A stretch of 64,000 nucleotides of DNA, taken from positions 3,968,001-4,032,000 of the forward strand of contig NSGV01000001.1 in NCBI GenBank assembly GCA_002300355.1, written 5' to 3'. The notes beneath the pieces were generated by a model. The model saw nothing but the letters and a program-made list of their open reading frames with translations, made no database searches and was not told where the DNA came from. Positions within the stretch are counted from its first letter, which is position 1. Each line of letters begins with the position of its first letter. The DNA is from Streptomyces sp. TLI_235. Its GTDB lineage: Bacteria; Actinomycetota; Actinomycetes; Streptomycetales; Streptomycetaceae. This document shows, one piece after another, positions 52,813 to 61,715 of this stretch. Position numbers and translations under genes: made by a program.

Positions 52813-53020
52813 CAGGGACACTCCCAAGATTGGTCTCGGCTGTAGGCGATCTCGGGCGAACGCGGTCTGGCCGCCCCCGCGCCAGAGGCGGTCCGCTGTT
52901 CGGACCGTCCCTCCGGCATCGTGACAGAAAGCCCGCCGCCGCGGGGGGTGTTCGGCAGCGCGTCTTTGCAGGTCGTGTCGGAATGGCTGGTCGGCGGCCG
53001 ACGTTTCGCGGGCTCCCGTG

Positions 53021-53227
53021 TCAGATGCGGAAGGTTCGCATCCGCATGGCCTCGCGCATCCGCCGCTCCTTGGTGCGCCGGGGTTGCACCCGGGCCCGCA
53101 GCTCGCGCGCCTCGGCGAGCTCGCGGAGGAACAGGGTGCGGCGCTTGCGGCGCTGCGCCTCGGTCTCGGGGGCGGCGGGCCCCGACTCGTCTGTCGAGCC
53201 GGCCCCGGGGTCCGGGTTGCTCTTCAT
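53021..53227 (-). CDS. Small basic protein (68 aa)
   Basis: 68 residues from ATG 53227 with TGGGAAAG upstream. An acidic, disordered N-terminus ([18 protein letters not shown]) leads to an Arg-rich helical part ([43 protein letters not shown]). It resembles small basic proteins found beside upp in streptomycetes. A nucleic-acid-binding role is plausible from charge only. Confidence 0.65.
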   Translation of the reverse strand: MKSNPDPGAGSTDESGPAAPETEAQRRKRRTLFLRELAEARELRARVQPRRTKERRMREAMRMRTFRI

Positions 53228-53360
53228 ACGGTCCGACTTTCCCAGAAGTGTCCGCTTGATACCAGGCCGAAGGTCTCGGTTCGGCTTCCCCGGTTTCCGT
53301 CCGTCCACACCTCGAATCCGGCCGCTCCCCGGCAAGTCGTACGCATGTGCCCGTGCCCGT

Positions 53361-53366
53361 TATGGT
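53361..53366 (+). promoter_or_regulatory. Predicted -10 element of leaderless upp mRNA
   Basis: TATGGT lies 6 bases before ATG 53373 with no ribosome site between, the spacing expected for a transcript starting at the start codon. No clear -35 is seen. Confidence 0.45.
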
Positions 53367-53372
53367 CGAGAC

Positions 53373-54008
53373 ATGCGTCTCCACGTCGTCGACCACCCCC
53401 TGGTCGCCCACAAGCTCTCCACCCTGCGCGACGAGCGCACCGACTCGCCGACCTTCCGCCGCCTGACCGACGAGCTGGTCACCCTGCTCGCCTACGAGGC
53501 CACCCGGAACGTCCGGACCGAGGCGGTGGAGGTCACCACCCCGGTCGCCGTCACCACCGGCACCCGGCTGAGCCACCCGCGGCCGCTGGTCGTCCCGATC
53601 CTGCGGGCCGGCCTCGGCATGCTGGACGGCATGACCCGGCTGCTGCCGACCGCGGAGGTCGGCTTCCTGGGCATGGTCCGCAACGAGGAGACGCTGGAGG
53701 CGTCCACCTATGCGACCCGGATGCCCGACGACCTCTCCGGCCGCCAGGTCTTCGTGCTCGACCCGATGCTGGCCACCGGCGGCACCCTGGTCGCCGCCGT
53801 CCGGATGCTGCTCGAGCGCGGTGCCACCGATGTCACCGGCGTGGTGCTGCTGGCCGCGCCGGAGGGCATCGCGGTGGTCGAGAAGGAGCTGGCCGACCAG
53901 CCCGTCAAGATCGTCACCGCCGCGCTGGACGAGCGCCTCAACGAGCACGGCTACATTGTCCCCGGCCTCGGCGACGCGGGCGACCGCCTCTACGGCACCG
54001 CCGGCTGA
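53373..54008 (+). CDS. upp: Uracil phosphoribosyltransferase
   Basis: 211 residues, standard length. Start [25 protein letters not shown], middle [18 protein letters not shown]-binding loop [18 protein letters not shown] and uracil-binding end [24 protein letters not shown]. It salvages uracil to UMP. Translation appears leaderless. A long hairpin terminator follows 9 bases after the stop. Confidence 0.98.
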   Translation: MRLHVVDHPLVAHKLSTLRDERTDSPTFRRLTDELVTLLAYEATRNVRTEAVEVTTPVAVTTGTRLSHPRPLVVPILRAGLGMLDGMTRLLPTAEVGFLGMVRNEETLEASTYATRMPDDLSGRQVFVLDPMLATGGTLVAAVRMLLERGATDVTGVVLLAAPEGIAVVEKELADQPVKIVTAALDERLNEHGYIVPGLGDAGDRLYGTAG

Positions 54009-54017
54009 TCCCACCGC

Positions 54018-54072
54018 TGGAAACACGACGGGCCCCGCTCCTCCCGGAGGAGCGGGGCCCGTCGTGTTTCCA
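54018..54072. terminator. Very long bidirectional terminator
   Basis: A 55-base near-perfect palindrome, TGGAAACACGACGGGCCCCG... with its complement ending GTGTTTCCA, between converging upp and LytR_C genes. Confidence 0.92.
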
Positions 54073-54086
54073 GATCGTCGGGCCGG

Positions 54087-54764
54087 TCAGCAGGAGCCGG
54101 GCTGCGGCGAGGGGGTCGGGGACGGCTTGGTGGCCTCGGCCAGCGCCGCGGCCGCCTGGGTCGGGTCGAGCAGGGCGGCGAAGCTGTCGCCGATCACGAA
54201 ATCGACCGTGGCGTCCGTCCGGGTGTCGGCGGTCTTGCCCGCGCTCGCCACCTGCGAGCCGAGCAGCGTGGCCGCGCCGAGGCCGGCCGGACCGCTGATC
54301 ACCTGCACGGTGCCGGGCACCTTCTTGTCGAGGGCGGCCGGCGCGTTGCCGACCTGGCCGATGGTGAAGCCGCGTTTCTTCAGCTCCTCCGCGGTGCGCG
54401 CGGCCATGCCGGACTTGTCGGTGGCGTTGTAGACGTTCACCGTCACCGCCTGAGGCTGCGGGACGGCGGTACTGGTGGCGCCGGGAGCCGGGGAAGCCGC
54501 ACCGGAGGCGGCGTCCGAGGCCGGGGCGGCCAGTGGCTTGCCGGAGGTGCCGGGGGTCGGACAGGCCTGCGCGGAGGCGTGCCGCCCGCGGAAGATGTCG
54601 ACCAGTTGGACGCCGCCGAGGGCGACCAGGGATAGGGCGAGCAGGACGCCGAGGGCGGCCAGCACTTTGCGGCTCCTGCGGGGCGGGCGGCCCAGGCGGG
54701 GGTAGGAGTTACCGGTGATCCGGTACTGCTTCCCCTTCAGTCCCTGGGGGGTCAGCATGCTCAC
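54087..54764 (-). CDS. LytR_C domain membrane-anchored protein
   Basis: 225 residues from GTG 54764 (GAGGGGG upstream). One membrane helix at ~33-55 (VLAALGVLLALSLVALGGVQLV), a Pro/Ala-rich linker, and an external LytR_C domain (VTVNVYNATDKSGMAARTAEELKKRGFTIGQVGNAP). Catalytic LytR-CpsA-Psr residues are absent, so it is the non-catalytic accessory domain alone. Probably a cell-envelope role. Confidence 0.9.
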   Translation of the reverse strand: MSMLTPQGLKGKQYRITGNSYPRLGRPPRRSRKVLAALGVLLALSLVALGGVQLVDIFRGRHASAQACPTPGTSGKPLAAPASDAASGAASPAPGATSTAVPQPQAVTVNVYNATDKSGMAARTAEELKKRGFTIGQVGNAPAALDKKVPGTVQVISGPAGLGAATLLGSQVASAGKTADTRTDATVDFVIGDSFAALLDPTQAAAALAEATKPSPTPSPQPGSC

Positions 54765-54987
54765 GTCGGTGTCCCCCTCGTGCCAGGACAGGCTCGGTCT
54801 CGGGTGCGGCCAAAGGGGCGTGTGCCGGAAAATCGGCCGTTGGTCAGCAGATTAGTGCTACAGCTGCTGTGAAGGTACTAAATGATCATCATCTGGAGTA
54901 CCCCGGCACCCGAAAGGATGTACCGGTGCCGTCCGGACCCGTCCACAGGGGCGGTTGAAAGGTGGTTCGTATCCGGCCGGCGGCCGG

Positions 54988-55284
54988 TCAGTCCATCTCC
55001 AGCACGCGCGCGTGCAGCACCTGGCGCTGCTGCAGCGCGGCGCGAACCGCGCGGTGCAGACCGTCCTCCAGGTACAGGTCGCCGTGCCACTTCACCACGT
55101 GCGCGAAGAGGTCCCCGTAGAACGTGGAGTCCTCCGCGAGGAGCGTTTCGAGGTCGAGCTGACCCTTGGTGGTGACCAGCTGGTCCAGCCGCACCGGACG
55201 CGGCGCGACGTCCGCCCACTGGCGGGTGCTGGTCCGGCCGTGATCCGGGTACGGCCGCCCGTTGCCGATGCGCTTGAAGATCAC
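54988..55284 (-). CDS. Conserved actinobacterial 98-aa protein (ParB-like motif)
   Basis: 98 residues from GTG 55284. The sequence MIFKRIGNGRPYPDHGRTST...VAPRPVRLDQLVTTKGQLDLETLL...GDLYLEDGLHRAVRAALQQRQVLHARVLEMD is highly conserved in actinomycetes near upp. The DGLHRAVRA segment recalls the ParB/Srx DG(H)HR motif. I recall some databases naming it a VapB-type antitoxin, but no toxin gene is adjacent. A TAGGCT -10 6 bases before GTG suggests leaderless translation. Confidence 0.78.
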   Translation of the reverse strand: MIFKRIGNGRPYPDHGRTSTRQWADVAPRPVRLDQLVTTKGQLDLETLLAEDSTFYGDLFAHVVKWHGDLYLEDGLHRAVRAALQQRQVLHARVLEMD

Positions 55285-55290
55285 ACGGAA

Positions 55291-55296
55291 AGCCTA
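55291..55296 (-). promoter_or_regulatory. Predicted -10 element of the 98-aa protein gene
   Basis: On the minus strand TAGGCT ends 6 bases before GTG 55284 with no ribosome site, fitting leaderless transcription. Confidence 0.4.
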
Positions 55297-55407
55297 CCGT
55301 CATGCGCACGGGGGGCGCAGCAAGCGCGGCGTTACCGGTCCGGCTCCGAGTGCGGCGGTTTGATGGGGTCCATCCCTTTTGCCCGCCCTGCCCGGGAGCC
55401 CGCCGAG

Positions 55408-56056
55408 ATGACCGACAGCCACAGCCCCGACGACGCGGAGCCGCCCGCGGCCGTCCGGGCGATCGCCGACGGGTACGCCTTCACCGGCCCCGCGCTCGAC
55501 CTCGGTGCCGCTCGGCAACCGGGTGCAGCACGCGCTGCGGGCCTTCACCCCGGACGACGCCAAGGCGCTCAAGGCCACCGTCTCGACCTTCCCGCGCTCC
55601 CCGTACGACCTCGCGGAGGTGCTCACCGGGCTGGGCACCGGCGAGGCCGTGGTGACGGTGCTCTCCGAGCGCGGCGCGCCGACACCCGTCGCGCCGACCC
55701 GGCTGCGGGCGCCGCAGTCGCTCATGGGGCCGCTGGAGCCGGCGGTGCTGCGGGCCGCGGTGGACGGCTCGCCGCTGGCACCGCGCTACCGGGACGCGAT
55801 CGACCGGGAGCCCGCCTACGAGAAGCTCGCCGCCCGGCCGGCCGCGCGCGAGGAGGAGCCGGCCCGACCGGCGCCCGCCGAGCGCTCCGAGCCCGCGGAA
55901 CGGCGCAGGGCCGAGCCGGCGGCGCAGGAGGAGGGCGGGCTGATCGGCTCGCTGCTGCGCAGCCCGGCGCTGAAGTCCCTCGCCCGCTCCGCGGGCACCC
56001 AGCTCGGCCGGGAGATCACCCGCAGCCTGTTCGGCACCTCGCGCCGCCGGCGGTAG
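55408..56056 (+). pseudogene. HerA-like helicase (DUF853) gene with internal deletion
   Basis: From ATG 55408 the frame encodes MTDSHSPDDAEPPAAVRAIADGYAFTGPALDLG, the N-terminus of DUF853 HerA-like helicases. At about 55507-55513 it jumps, out of frame, to the family's C-terminal part: LGNRVQHALRAFTPDDAKALKATVSTFPRSPYDLAEVLTGLGTGEAVVTVLSERGAPTPVAPTRL, ending in a charged tail. The whole ATPase core, with the Walker A and B motifs (about 1 kb in intact relatives), is missing. The remnant cannot be a helicase. CTCGGTG and GCTCGGC at the join suggest short-homology deletion. Confidence 0.85.
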
Positions 56057-56087
56057 GGAGCGTCGCGGGGGTGGGCGGTCGTGGGCC

Positions 56088-57254
56088 TCAGGGCAGCAGG
56101 GCGGCGCCGATCCGGTCCAGGGAGGAGAGCCGCATCAGGCCGTAGTGGTAGAACTCGACCTCGGGCACGCCCAGCTCGCGCAGGACGGCGATCTTGGCGG
56201 CCAGGTTGGCGGGGCCGTCGCAGTCCTCGGCCATCGGGCGGAGGATCACCGCCATGGCCTCCGGGCGCACGCCGTGCAGGGCGAAGGCGGCCACCTTCTC
56301 GCGGACGGCCTCGGGGGTGCGGGCGTAGCCCAGGGTCTCGACCTGGTGCGCGGCGCCGGCCAGTGACGGCAGGTCGATCCCGGAGAGCCAGCCGCGGCCG
56401 GGGCCCGCGCCGTCCATGAAGGTCAGCCGCATGCCGCCGGCGGCGGCCGTCTGGGCCAGTTCGGCGGCGAGCGAGGTGACGGTGCGGGTGCCCGCGTCCA
56501 GGTAGGCGGCGAGCGCGCCGCCGGCGAACTCGTCCAGCGCGGCGGGCTCGGCGGCCCGCTTCTCGTCGGCGAGGCGGGCACGCAGCTCGGTCCGGACGGC
56601 GGTCCTGACCTCCTCGGCGGGGACGCCCGAGGCGTCGGCGGCGGCCAGGCAGTGCGGGCAGAAGCAGATGCCGAGCAGCGCCTCGGCGAAGGGCCCGAGC
56701 TCCTCGAAGTAGCGCTCGTGGTGGTAGCCGTGCCGCAGGCCGTGGAAGTGCAGGGACTCCGCCCGGATCGCGTCCACCCCGTACCGGCCGAGGTCCTCCA
56801 CCAGCGTGCGGGCGTAGGCGCGGACCTCGGGGTTGGCCGGGCAGAGCTCGGTGAGGTGGCGGTCGCCGAAGGCGTTGGCCGGGGCGCAGTCCGGGTGCTG
56901 GAAGCCGAGCCGGTCGTTGTGGCAGAAAACCGTCCAGGCGTGCAGCTTCAGGCCGCGCCGGGAGGCCTCCGCGGCGGCCTCGGCGAAGGGGTCGCGGTCG
57001 CCGATCGCGGTGGACGGCGCCGGGACGAGCCGCTGTCCGGCCCAGCGGGCCGGGTCGGGCCGGAAGTAGGCGGCGCCCGGTTCGAGGTAGCGGACCACCC
57101 GGTGCGGGTTGTGCGGGAAGACGTCGCGGGCCTCGTGGTAGACCGAGGCCAGGGTCAGGCCGCCCACGCCGGCCCGGTCGGTAAGGTGGCCGAAAAAGGT
57201 GTCGGCGCCCTCGTCCAGCAGGTCGGTGGCGAAGGCGAGGACGGACGACTCCAC
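56088..57254 (-). CDS. Conserved hypothetical protein, TIM-barrel glycosidase-like
   Basis: 388 residues from GTG 57254 (GGAG upstream). Motifs: ASVYHEARDVFPHNPHRVVRYLEPGAAYF, LHAWTVFCHNDRLGFQHPDC, YGVDAIRAESLHFHGLRHGYHHERYFEE, ICFCPHCLAAA (a CxxC pair) and MAVILRPMAEDC. Alternating strand/helix and aromatic-acidic strand ends suggest a (beta/alpha)8 glycoside-hydrolase fold, but I cannot name the family. It is cytosolic. It converges on the helicase remnant. Confidence 0.7.
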   Translation of the reverse strand: MESSVLAFATDLLDEGADTFFGHLTDRAGVGGLTLASVYHEARDVFPHNPHRVVRYLEPGAAYFRPDPARWAGQRLVPAPSTAIGDRDPFAEAAAEASRRGLKLHAWTVFCHNDRLGFQHPDCAPANAFGDRHLTELCPANPEVRAYARTLVEDLGRYGVDAIRAESLHFHGLRHGYHHERYFEELGPFAEALLGICFCPHCLAAADASGVPAEEVRTAVRTELRARLADEKRAAEPAALDEFAGGALAAYLDAGTRTVTSLAAELAQTAAAGGMRLTFMDGAGPGRGWLSGIDLPSLAGAAHQVETLGYARTPEAVREKVAAFALHGVRPEAMAVILRPMAEDCDGPANLAAKIAVLRELGVPEVEFYHYGLMRLSSLDRIGAALLP

Positions 57255-57381
57255 GGGGCGGCTCCGGGGCAGGCGGTGCGAGTGCTTCGGGTGCGCCCTC
57301 CACGCTAGCCCGGCACCCGGCATTGGTCTATACCTGACGGGTCGTGGGCGGACCCGGTGATCGAGAACGGCGGGGACGGCA

Positions 57382-58248
57382 ATGGCGCCGGTGTACCGGG
57401 ACTACGACCATGACGAGCTGGCGCGCGAGTACTCGCCGAGCAGTTGCGTCGAGGACATCGCGGTCGAGCTGGCCGCGTACACCGACCGGAGCAAGGACGC
57501 GTACGCGGCTCTGGAGGTCCGCCGCGACCTGCGGTACGGCCCGGCCGGGCCCGAACTGATCGACTTCTTCCCGCCCCGCGGGCCCGTCCCGGACGCCGGC
57601 GCCCCGCTGCACGTCTTCGTGCACGGCGGCTACTGGCAGGAGCTGGACAAGACCGACTCCGCCTTCGCCGCGCCCGACTTCACCGCCCGCGGCACCGCCT
57701 ACGCCGCGGTCGGCTACGGGCTGGCCCCGCACTGGCCGCTGGACGCGATCGTCGACCAGGTCCGGCGGGCCGTGCACTGGCTGCTCGACCACGCCGAGGA
57801 ACTCGGCGTCGACCCCGGGCGCGTCCAGCTCAGCGGCAGCTCGGCCGGCGCCCACCTGGCCGCCATGGCCCTGCTCGGCCCGGCCTCCCCGCACGGCCGC
57901 CGGGTCGCCGGCGCGGTGCTGCTCAGCGGGGTCTACGACCTGGAGCCGATCACCCTCACCTACGTCAACGACGCCCTCGGCCTGGACGCCGCGGCCGCCC
58001 GCCGCAACAGCCCGCTGCACCTGCTCGCGGACGGCCCGGCGCTGCCGCCGCTGCTGCTCGTCCGCGGCGAGCACGAGACCGCCGAGTTCGGCCGCCAGCA
58101 GGACGGGTTCGCGGCCGCCGCGCGGGAGGCCGGGGCGGAGGTGGAGGCGGCGGTCGCCGCCGACCGCAACCACTTCGACCTGCCGCTCGACCTGGGCCGC
58201 ACCGACACCCCGCTCGGCGAGGCCGTGGCGGCGCAGTCCGCTGCCTAG
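57382..58248 (+). CDS. Alpha/beta hydrolase, kynurenine formamidase-like
   Basis: 288 residues. N-terminal LAREYSPSSCVEDIAVELAAYTDRS matches the formamidase/carboxylesterase group. Oxyanion motif HVFVHGGYWQELDK, nucleophile in LSGSSAGAHLAAMAL and catalytic His in RNHFDLPLDL are present, with Asp/Glu in VRGEHETAEF. Kynurenine formamidase (KynB/Afmid-like) activity is possible, although no tryptophan-catabolic gene is near. It is 52 bases before a PEBP gene and may share its transcript. Confidence 0.88.
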   Translation: MAPVYRDYDHDELAREYSPSSCVEDIAVELAAYTDRSKDAYAALEVRRDLRYGPAGPELIDFFPPRGPVPDAGAPLHVFVHGGYWQELDKTDSAFAAPDFTARGTAYAAVGYGLAPHWPLDAIVDQVRRAVHWLLDHAEELGVDPGRVQLSGSSAGAHLAAMALLGPASPHGRRVAGAVLLSGVYDLEPITLTYVNDALGLDAAAARRNSPLHLLADGPALPPLLLVRGEHETAEFGRQQDGFAAAAREAGAEVEAAVAADRNHFDLPLDLGRTDTPLGEAVAAQSAA

Positions 58249-58300
58249 ACTTCCGCTGTACCGCCGTCCGCAGTGCGACGAAGGAGAAGGTGCCCGGCTC

Positions 58301-58819
58301 ATGACGAACCGTCCGCCCCTGCCGTACGAATTCCTGCCGAAGGTCCCGGCCTTCGAGCTGACCAGCAGTGACCTCACCGACGGCGCCGTGATGCCGGACG
58401 CGCACGTGCACGCCCGCGGCAACGAGTCGCCGCAGCTCGCCTGGTCCGGCTTCCCCGCCGAGACCCGCGGCTTCGCCGTCACCTGCTACGACCCGGACGC
58501 GCCCACCGGCAGCGGCTGGTGGCACTGGCTGGCGCTCGACCTGCCGGCCGGCACCACCGAGCTGGCCCGCGGCGCCGGCGCCTCGGACGCCTCGCTGCCC
58601 GGCGCCGGCTTCCACGCCCGCAACGACTTCCCGGGCCACAAGTACGACGGTGCCGCGCCGCCGCCCGGCCCGGCCCACCGGTACGTCTTCGCGGTGCACG
58701 CCCTGGACGTGCCCTCGCTCGGGCTCACCCCGGACACCCCGGCCGCCGCGGTCGGCTTCAACATCACCTTCCACACCGTGGCGCGGGCCCTGCTGACCGT
58801 GGAGTACGCGAGCAGCTGA
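58301..58819 (+). CDS. PEBP family (YbhB/YbcL) protein
   Basis: 172 residues, cytosolic. Family signatures: GNESPQLAWSGFPAETRGFAVTCYDPDAPTGSGWWHWLALDLPA and FPGHKYDGAAPPPGPAHRYVFAVHAL, with the DPDAP and GxPH-like ligand pocket. Bacterial members have been proposed to bind phospholipids or inhibit kinases or proteases, without firm proof. A terminator follows. Confidence 0.93.
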   Translation: MTNRPPLPYEFLPKVPAFELTSSDLTDGAVMPDAHVHARGNESPQLAWSGFPAETRGFAVTCYDPDAPTGSGWWHWLALDLPAGTTELARGAGASDASLPGAGFHARNDFPGHKYDGAAPPPGPAHRYVFAVHALDVPSLGLTPDTPAAAVGFNITFHTVARALLTVEYASS

Positions 58820-58828
58820 GTCGCCGTC

Positions 58829-58864
58829 CGGCCGGGCCGCCCCCAGTGAAGGGCGGCCCGGCCG
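58829..58864. terminator. Terminator after PEBP gene
   Basis: Perfect 14-base arms CGGCCGGGCCGCCC and GGGCGGCCCGGCCG around an 8-base loop, 9 bases after the stop. Confidence 0.82.
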
Positions 58865-58904
58865 TGCGTTTGTGCCCCCGGGCGTGCGGGCGCACCGTGG
58901 AGGC

Positions 58905-59171
58905 ATGGACCGCGCCGCGGTGGACTCCAGCTGCCTGCGTTCGGTCGGCCACGACGCCGGCCGGCGGGTGCTGGAGGTCGAGTTCGCCGCCGGGACGGTC
59001 TACCAGTACCGCGGCGTCCCCGCGGAGGCGGTCGCCGAGCTGCTCGCCGCGGACAGCCTCGGCCGGTTCTTCAACCGGGAGATCCGCAACCGCTACCCGT
59101 ACCGCCGGGTCAGCCCTGCGCCGGCTTCGCGGACTTCGCCGCCTTGGCGGCCTTCTTCGCCTCCTGCTTGA
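58905..59171 (+). CDS. KTSC domain protein
   Basis: 88 residues from ATG 58905 (GGAGG 1-2 bases upstream overlaps, so initiation may be leaderless). The KTSC fold is clear: AAVDSSCLRSVGHDAGRRVLEVEFAAGTVYQYRGVPAEAVAELLAADSLGRFFNREIRNRYPYRRV. Family proteins end here; the 20 extra residues run into the 3' end of the opposing DNA-repair gene, a 62-base overlap. Often linked to nucleic-acid enzymes such as lysyl-tRNA synthetases. Function unknown. Confidence 0.85.
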   Translation: MDRAAVDSSCLRSVGHDAGRRVLEVEFAAGTVYQYRGVPAEAVAELLAADSLGRFFNREIRNRYPYRRVSPAPASRTSPPWRPSSPPA

Positions 59172-59712
59172 ACGCCCGCACCTTCGTCAGCGACTCCGGC
59201 CCGGTGATGTCCGCGACCGAGCGGAAGGACCCCTCCTCGCCGTACGCGCCGGCCGCCTCGCGCCAGCCCGCCGGGGTGACCCCGTACTGCTTGCCCAGCA
59301 GGGCGAGGAAGATCTGCGCCTTCTGCTTGCCGAAGCCGGGCAGCTCGTTCAGCCGCTTCAGCAGGTCGCGGCCGTCGGCGGCGTCCCGCCAGACCGCCGC
59401 GGCGTCGCCGTCGTAGTGCTCCACCAGGTACCGGCAGAGCTGCTGCACCCGGGTGGCCATCGAGCCCGGGTAGCGGTGCACCGCGGGCTTCTCGGAGAGC
59501 AGCGCGGCGAACTCCTCGGGGTCGGCGGCGGCGATCCGGTGCGCGTCCAGGTCGTCGGCGCCGAGCCGCTGCGCGATCGTCCACGGGCCGGTGAACGCCC
59601 ACTCCATCGGGATCTGCTGGTCCAGCAGCATGCCGGTGAGCGCGGCGAGCGGGCTGCGGCCGAGCAGCTCGTCGGCCTCCGGCTGCTGCGCGAGGTGGAC
59701 GGTGGTGCTCAT
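59110..59712 (-). CDS. HhH-GPD-type base-excision repair protein
   Basis: 200 residues from ATG 59712. The DNA-binding helix-hairpin-helix is LNELPGFGKQKAQIFLALLG near 125-145, within the HhH-GPD fold (LTGMLLDQQIPMEWAFTGPWTI). It belongs to the actinobacterial family related to 3-methyladenine glycosylases, usually short and without an iron-sulfur cluster. The C-terminus is Lys-rich (KQEAKKAAKAAKSAK). The catalytic Asp/Lys cannot be assigned with certainty. The tail overlaps the KTSC gene. Confidence 0.92.
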   Translation of the reverse strand: MSTTVHLAQQPEADELLGRSPLAALTGMLLDQQIPMEWAFTGPWTIAQRLGADDLDAHRIAAADPEEFAALLSEKPAVHRYPGSMATRVQQLCRYLVEHYDGDAAAVWRDAADGRDLLKRLNELPGFGKQKAQIFLALLGKQYGVTPAGWREAAGAYGEEGSFRSVADITGPESLTKVRAFKQEAKKAAKAAKSAKPAQG

Positions 59713-60042
59713 CGGGGCAGCCCCAGGGGTGTGCGGAGGGAGGGTCTGGCCCGCCCATCGTCGCAGCACCGCCGCGGACGGCCGGACGGCAACACGCCAC
59801 CGTGCGGACGGGCCCCGGCCGGGCGCCGCGAAAAGCCGATGCCGGAGCTGACGGTGGATCGGGATTTCCGATGACCTGCCGGTAGAGATGTCAGCCGGTG
59901 TCATAATTCATTCCGCGAACCTCAAATAATGCTCAGAGAATCGTGCCGAATTCTCGTTCGGGGTTACGGATTCCGGATTTCCGGGCTACCTTCCTGCGGG
60001 TGTGCGGCCGACCCCCGCCGCACCGGAGAGGCAGCAACGACC
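59713..60042. other. Intergenic region between repair gene and permease gene
   Basis: 330 bases. The first half is GC-rich with no gene. From about 59880 composition is A/T-richer (CATAATTCATTCCG, CAAATAATGCTCAG), which must hold the permease promoter. I see no riboswitch or repeat. Confidence 0.5.
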
Positions 60043-61482
60043 ATGAGCCCGGACACCACGACGCGCTCGAGCCGGCCCGCCGAGGCCGCCCCCGCCACCC
60101 CACCGGGTACGGCCGGGGACGGCCACCTGAAGGCCGGACTGAAGAACCGCCACCTGTCGATGATCGCGATCGGCGGTGTCATCGGAGCCGGCCTGTTCGT
60201 CGGCTCCGGCGCCGGCATCGCCGCCACCGGCCCCGGCATCCTGCTCTCGTACGCCCTGGCCGGCACGCTGGTCGTCATGGTGATGCGGATGCTCGGCGAG
60301 ATGGCCGCGGCCGACCCGCAGAGCGGCTCCTTCTCCGCCTACGCGGACCGGGCGCTCGGCCGCTGGGCCGGCTTCACCATCGGCTGGCTGTACTGGTTCT
60401 TCTGGGTCGTCGTGCTGGCCGTGGAGGCCACCGCCGGTGCCAAGATCCTGCACAACTGGGTGCCGTCGGTGCCGCAGTGGGGCTTCGCCCTGCTGGTCAT
60501 GGCCGTCCTGACCGCCACCAACCTGTTCTCGGTCGCCTCCTACGGCGAGTTCGAGTTCTGGTTCGCCGGCATCAAGGTCGTCGCGATCGCGGCCTTCATC
60601 ATCGTCGGCGGCCTCGCGGTCTTCGGCGTGCTGCCGGACACCGAGGCGGTCGGCACCTCCAACCTGTTCGACCACGGCGGCTTCCTGCCGAACGGCGTCG
60701 GCGCCGTCTTCAGCGGCATGCTGACCGTGGTCTTCGCCTTCATGGGCAGCGAGATCGTCACCCTGGCCGCCGGCGAGTCGCCCGACCCGGCCCGTGCCGT
60801 GACCAAGGCCACCAACAGCGTGATCTGGCGCATCGGCGTCTTCTACCTGGGCTCCATCGCCATCGTCGTCACCCTGCTGCCCTGGGACTCCAAGGACGTG
60901 CTGGAGAGCCCGTACGTGGCCGTGCTCAAGCACGTCGGCATCCCCGGCGCCGCCCCGCTGATGGACCTCATCGTGCTCACCGCGGTGCTGTCCTGCCTGA
61001 ACTCCGGCCTGTACACCGCCTCCCGGATGGCCTTCTCGCTCGGCCAGCGCGGCGACGCGCCGAAGGCCTTCGCCAAGGTCACCGGGCGCGGCGTGCCGCT
61101 CACCGCGATTCTCGCCTCCGTGGTCTTCGGATTCGTCGCGGTGTTCTTCAACTACGAGTTCCCGGACACCGTCTTCAAGTTCCTGCTGAATTCCTCCGGC
61201 GCCGTCGCGCTCTTCGTCTGGCTGGTCATCTGCATCTCGCAGCTCCGCATGCGGAGGATCATCGAGCGGGAATCCCCGGAGAAGCTCACCGTCCGGATGT
61301 GGCTGTACCCGTACCTCACCTGGGCCACCATCGGCATGATCGGCTTCGTGGTGGCGTACATGTTCACCACCCACGACGGCCGGATGCAGATGGTGCTGTC
61401 GCTGGTCGCCGCCGCGGTCGCGCTGGTCGCCGCCCAGGTGGTGCACCGGCGGCGCAAGACGGTCGCCGTCGAGTCCTCCTGA
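60043..61482 (+). CDS. Amino-acid permease, GabP-like (APC superfamily)
   Basis: 479 residues from ATG 60043 (GGAGAGG 11 bases upstream). Twelve membrane helices follow a 35-residue hydrophilic start. APC signatures: KNRHLSMIAIGGVIGAGLFVGSGAGIAATGPGILLSYALAGTLVVMVMRMLGEMAAADP, WLYWFFWVVVLAVEATAGA, and a helix 8 region of CLNSGLYTASRMAFSLGQRG. Gamma-aminobutyrate or another small amino acid is the likely substrate, imported with protons. It is monocistronic with a strong terminator. Confidence 0.93.
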   Translation: MSPDTTTRSSRPAEAAPATPPGTAGDGHLKAGLKNRHLSMIAIGGVIGAGLFVGSGAGIAATGPGILLSYALAGTLVVMVMRMLGEMAAADPQSGSFSAYADRALGRWAGFTIGWLYWFFWVVVLAVEATAGAKILHNWVPSVPQWGFALLVMAVLTATNLFSVASYGEFEFWFAGIKVVAIAAFIIVGGLAVFGVLPDTEAVGTSNLFDHGGFLPNGVGAVFSGMLTVVFAFMGSEIVTLAAGESPDPARAVTKATNSVIWRIGVFYLGSIAIVVTLLPWDSKDVLESPYVAVLKHVGIPGAAPLMDLIVLTAVLSCLNSGLYTASRMAFSLGQRGDAPKAFAKVTGRGVPLTAILASVVFGFVAVFFNYEFPDTVFKFLLNSSGAVALFVWLVICISQLRMRRIIERESPEKLTVRMWLYPYLTWATIGMIGFVVAYMFTTHDGRMQMVLSLVAAAVALVAAQVVHRRRKTVAVESS

Positions 61483-61585
61483 CGGTCCATCGAACGCCTC
61501 CGCGATTGCGCCGGGCGGGCGACAGGCGGCCTGTCGCCGCCGGACCCGCCGCTGTGCGGACTGCACGATGAGCTGACGAGCAGAT

Positions 61586-61633
61586 GGTCGGCCCCGGGCG
61601 GTACGGGACACCCCGTACCGCCCGGGGCCGACC
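61586..61633. terminator. Terminator after permease gene
   Basis: Perfect 22-base arms (61586-61607, 61612-61633) around ACAC. Confidence 0.85.
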
Positions 61634-61715
61634 TGCTCGCCCGTGGGGCCCGGCCGCGGTTGCCGGGCCGCTCGCCACGCGCATCGCAGGCCGACGGCGG
61701 GTCCCAGGAGGCTCC

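Noticed and set aside
54988-55284. Toxin-antitoxin locus around the 98-aa protein
   Set aside because: No PIN-domain or other toxin gene lies next to it.
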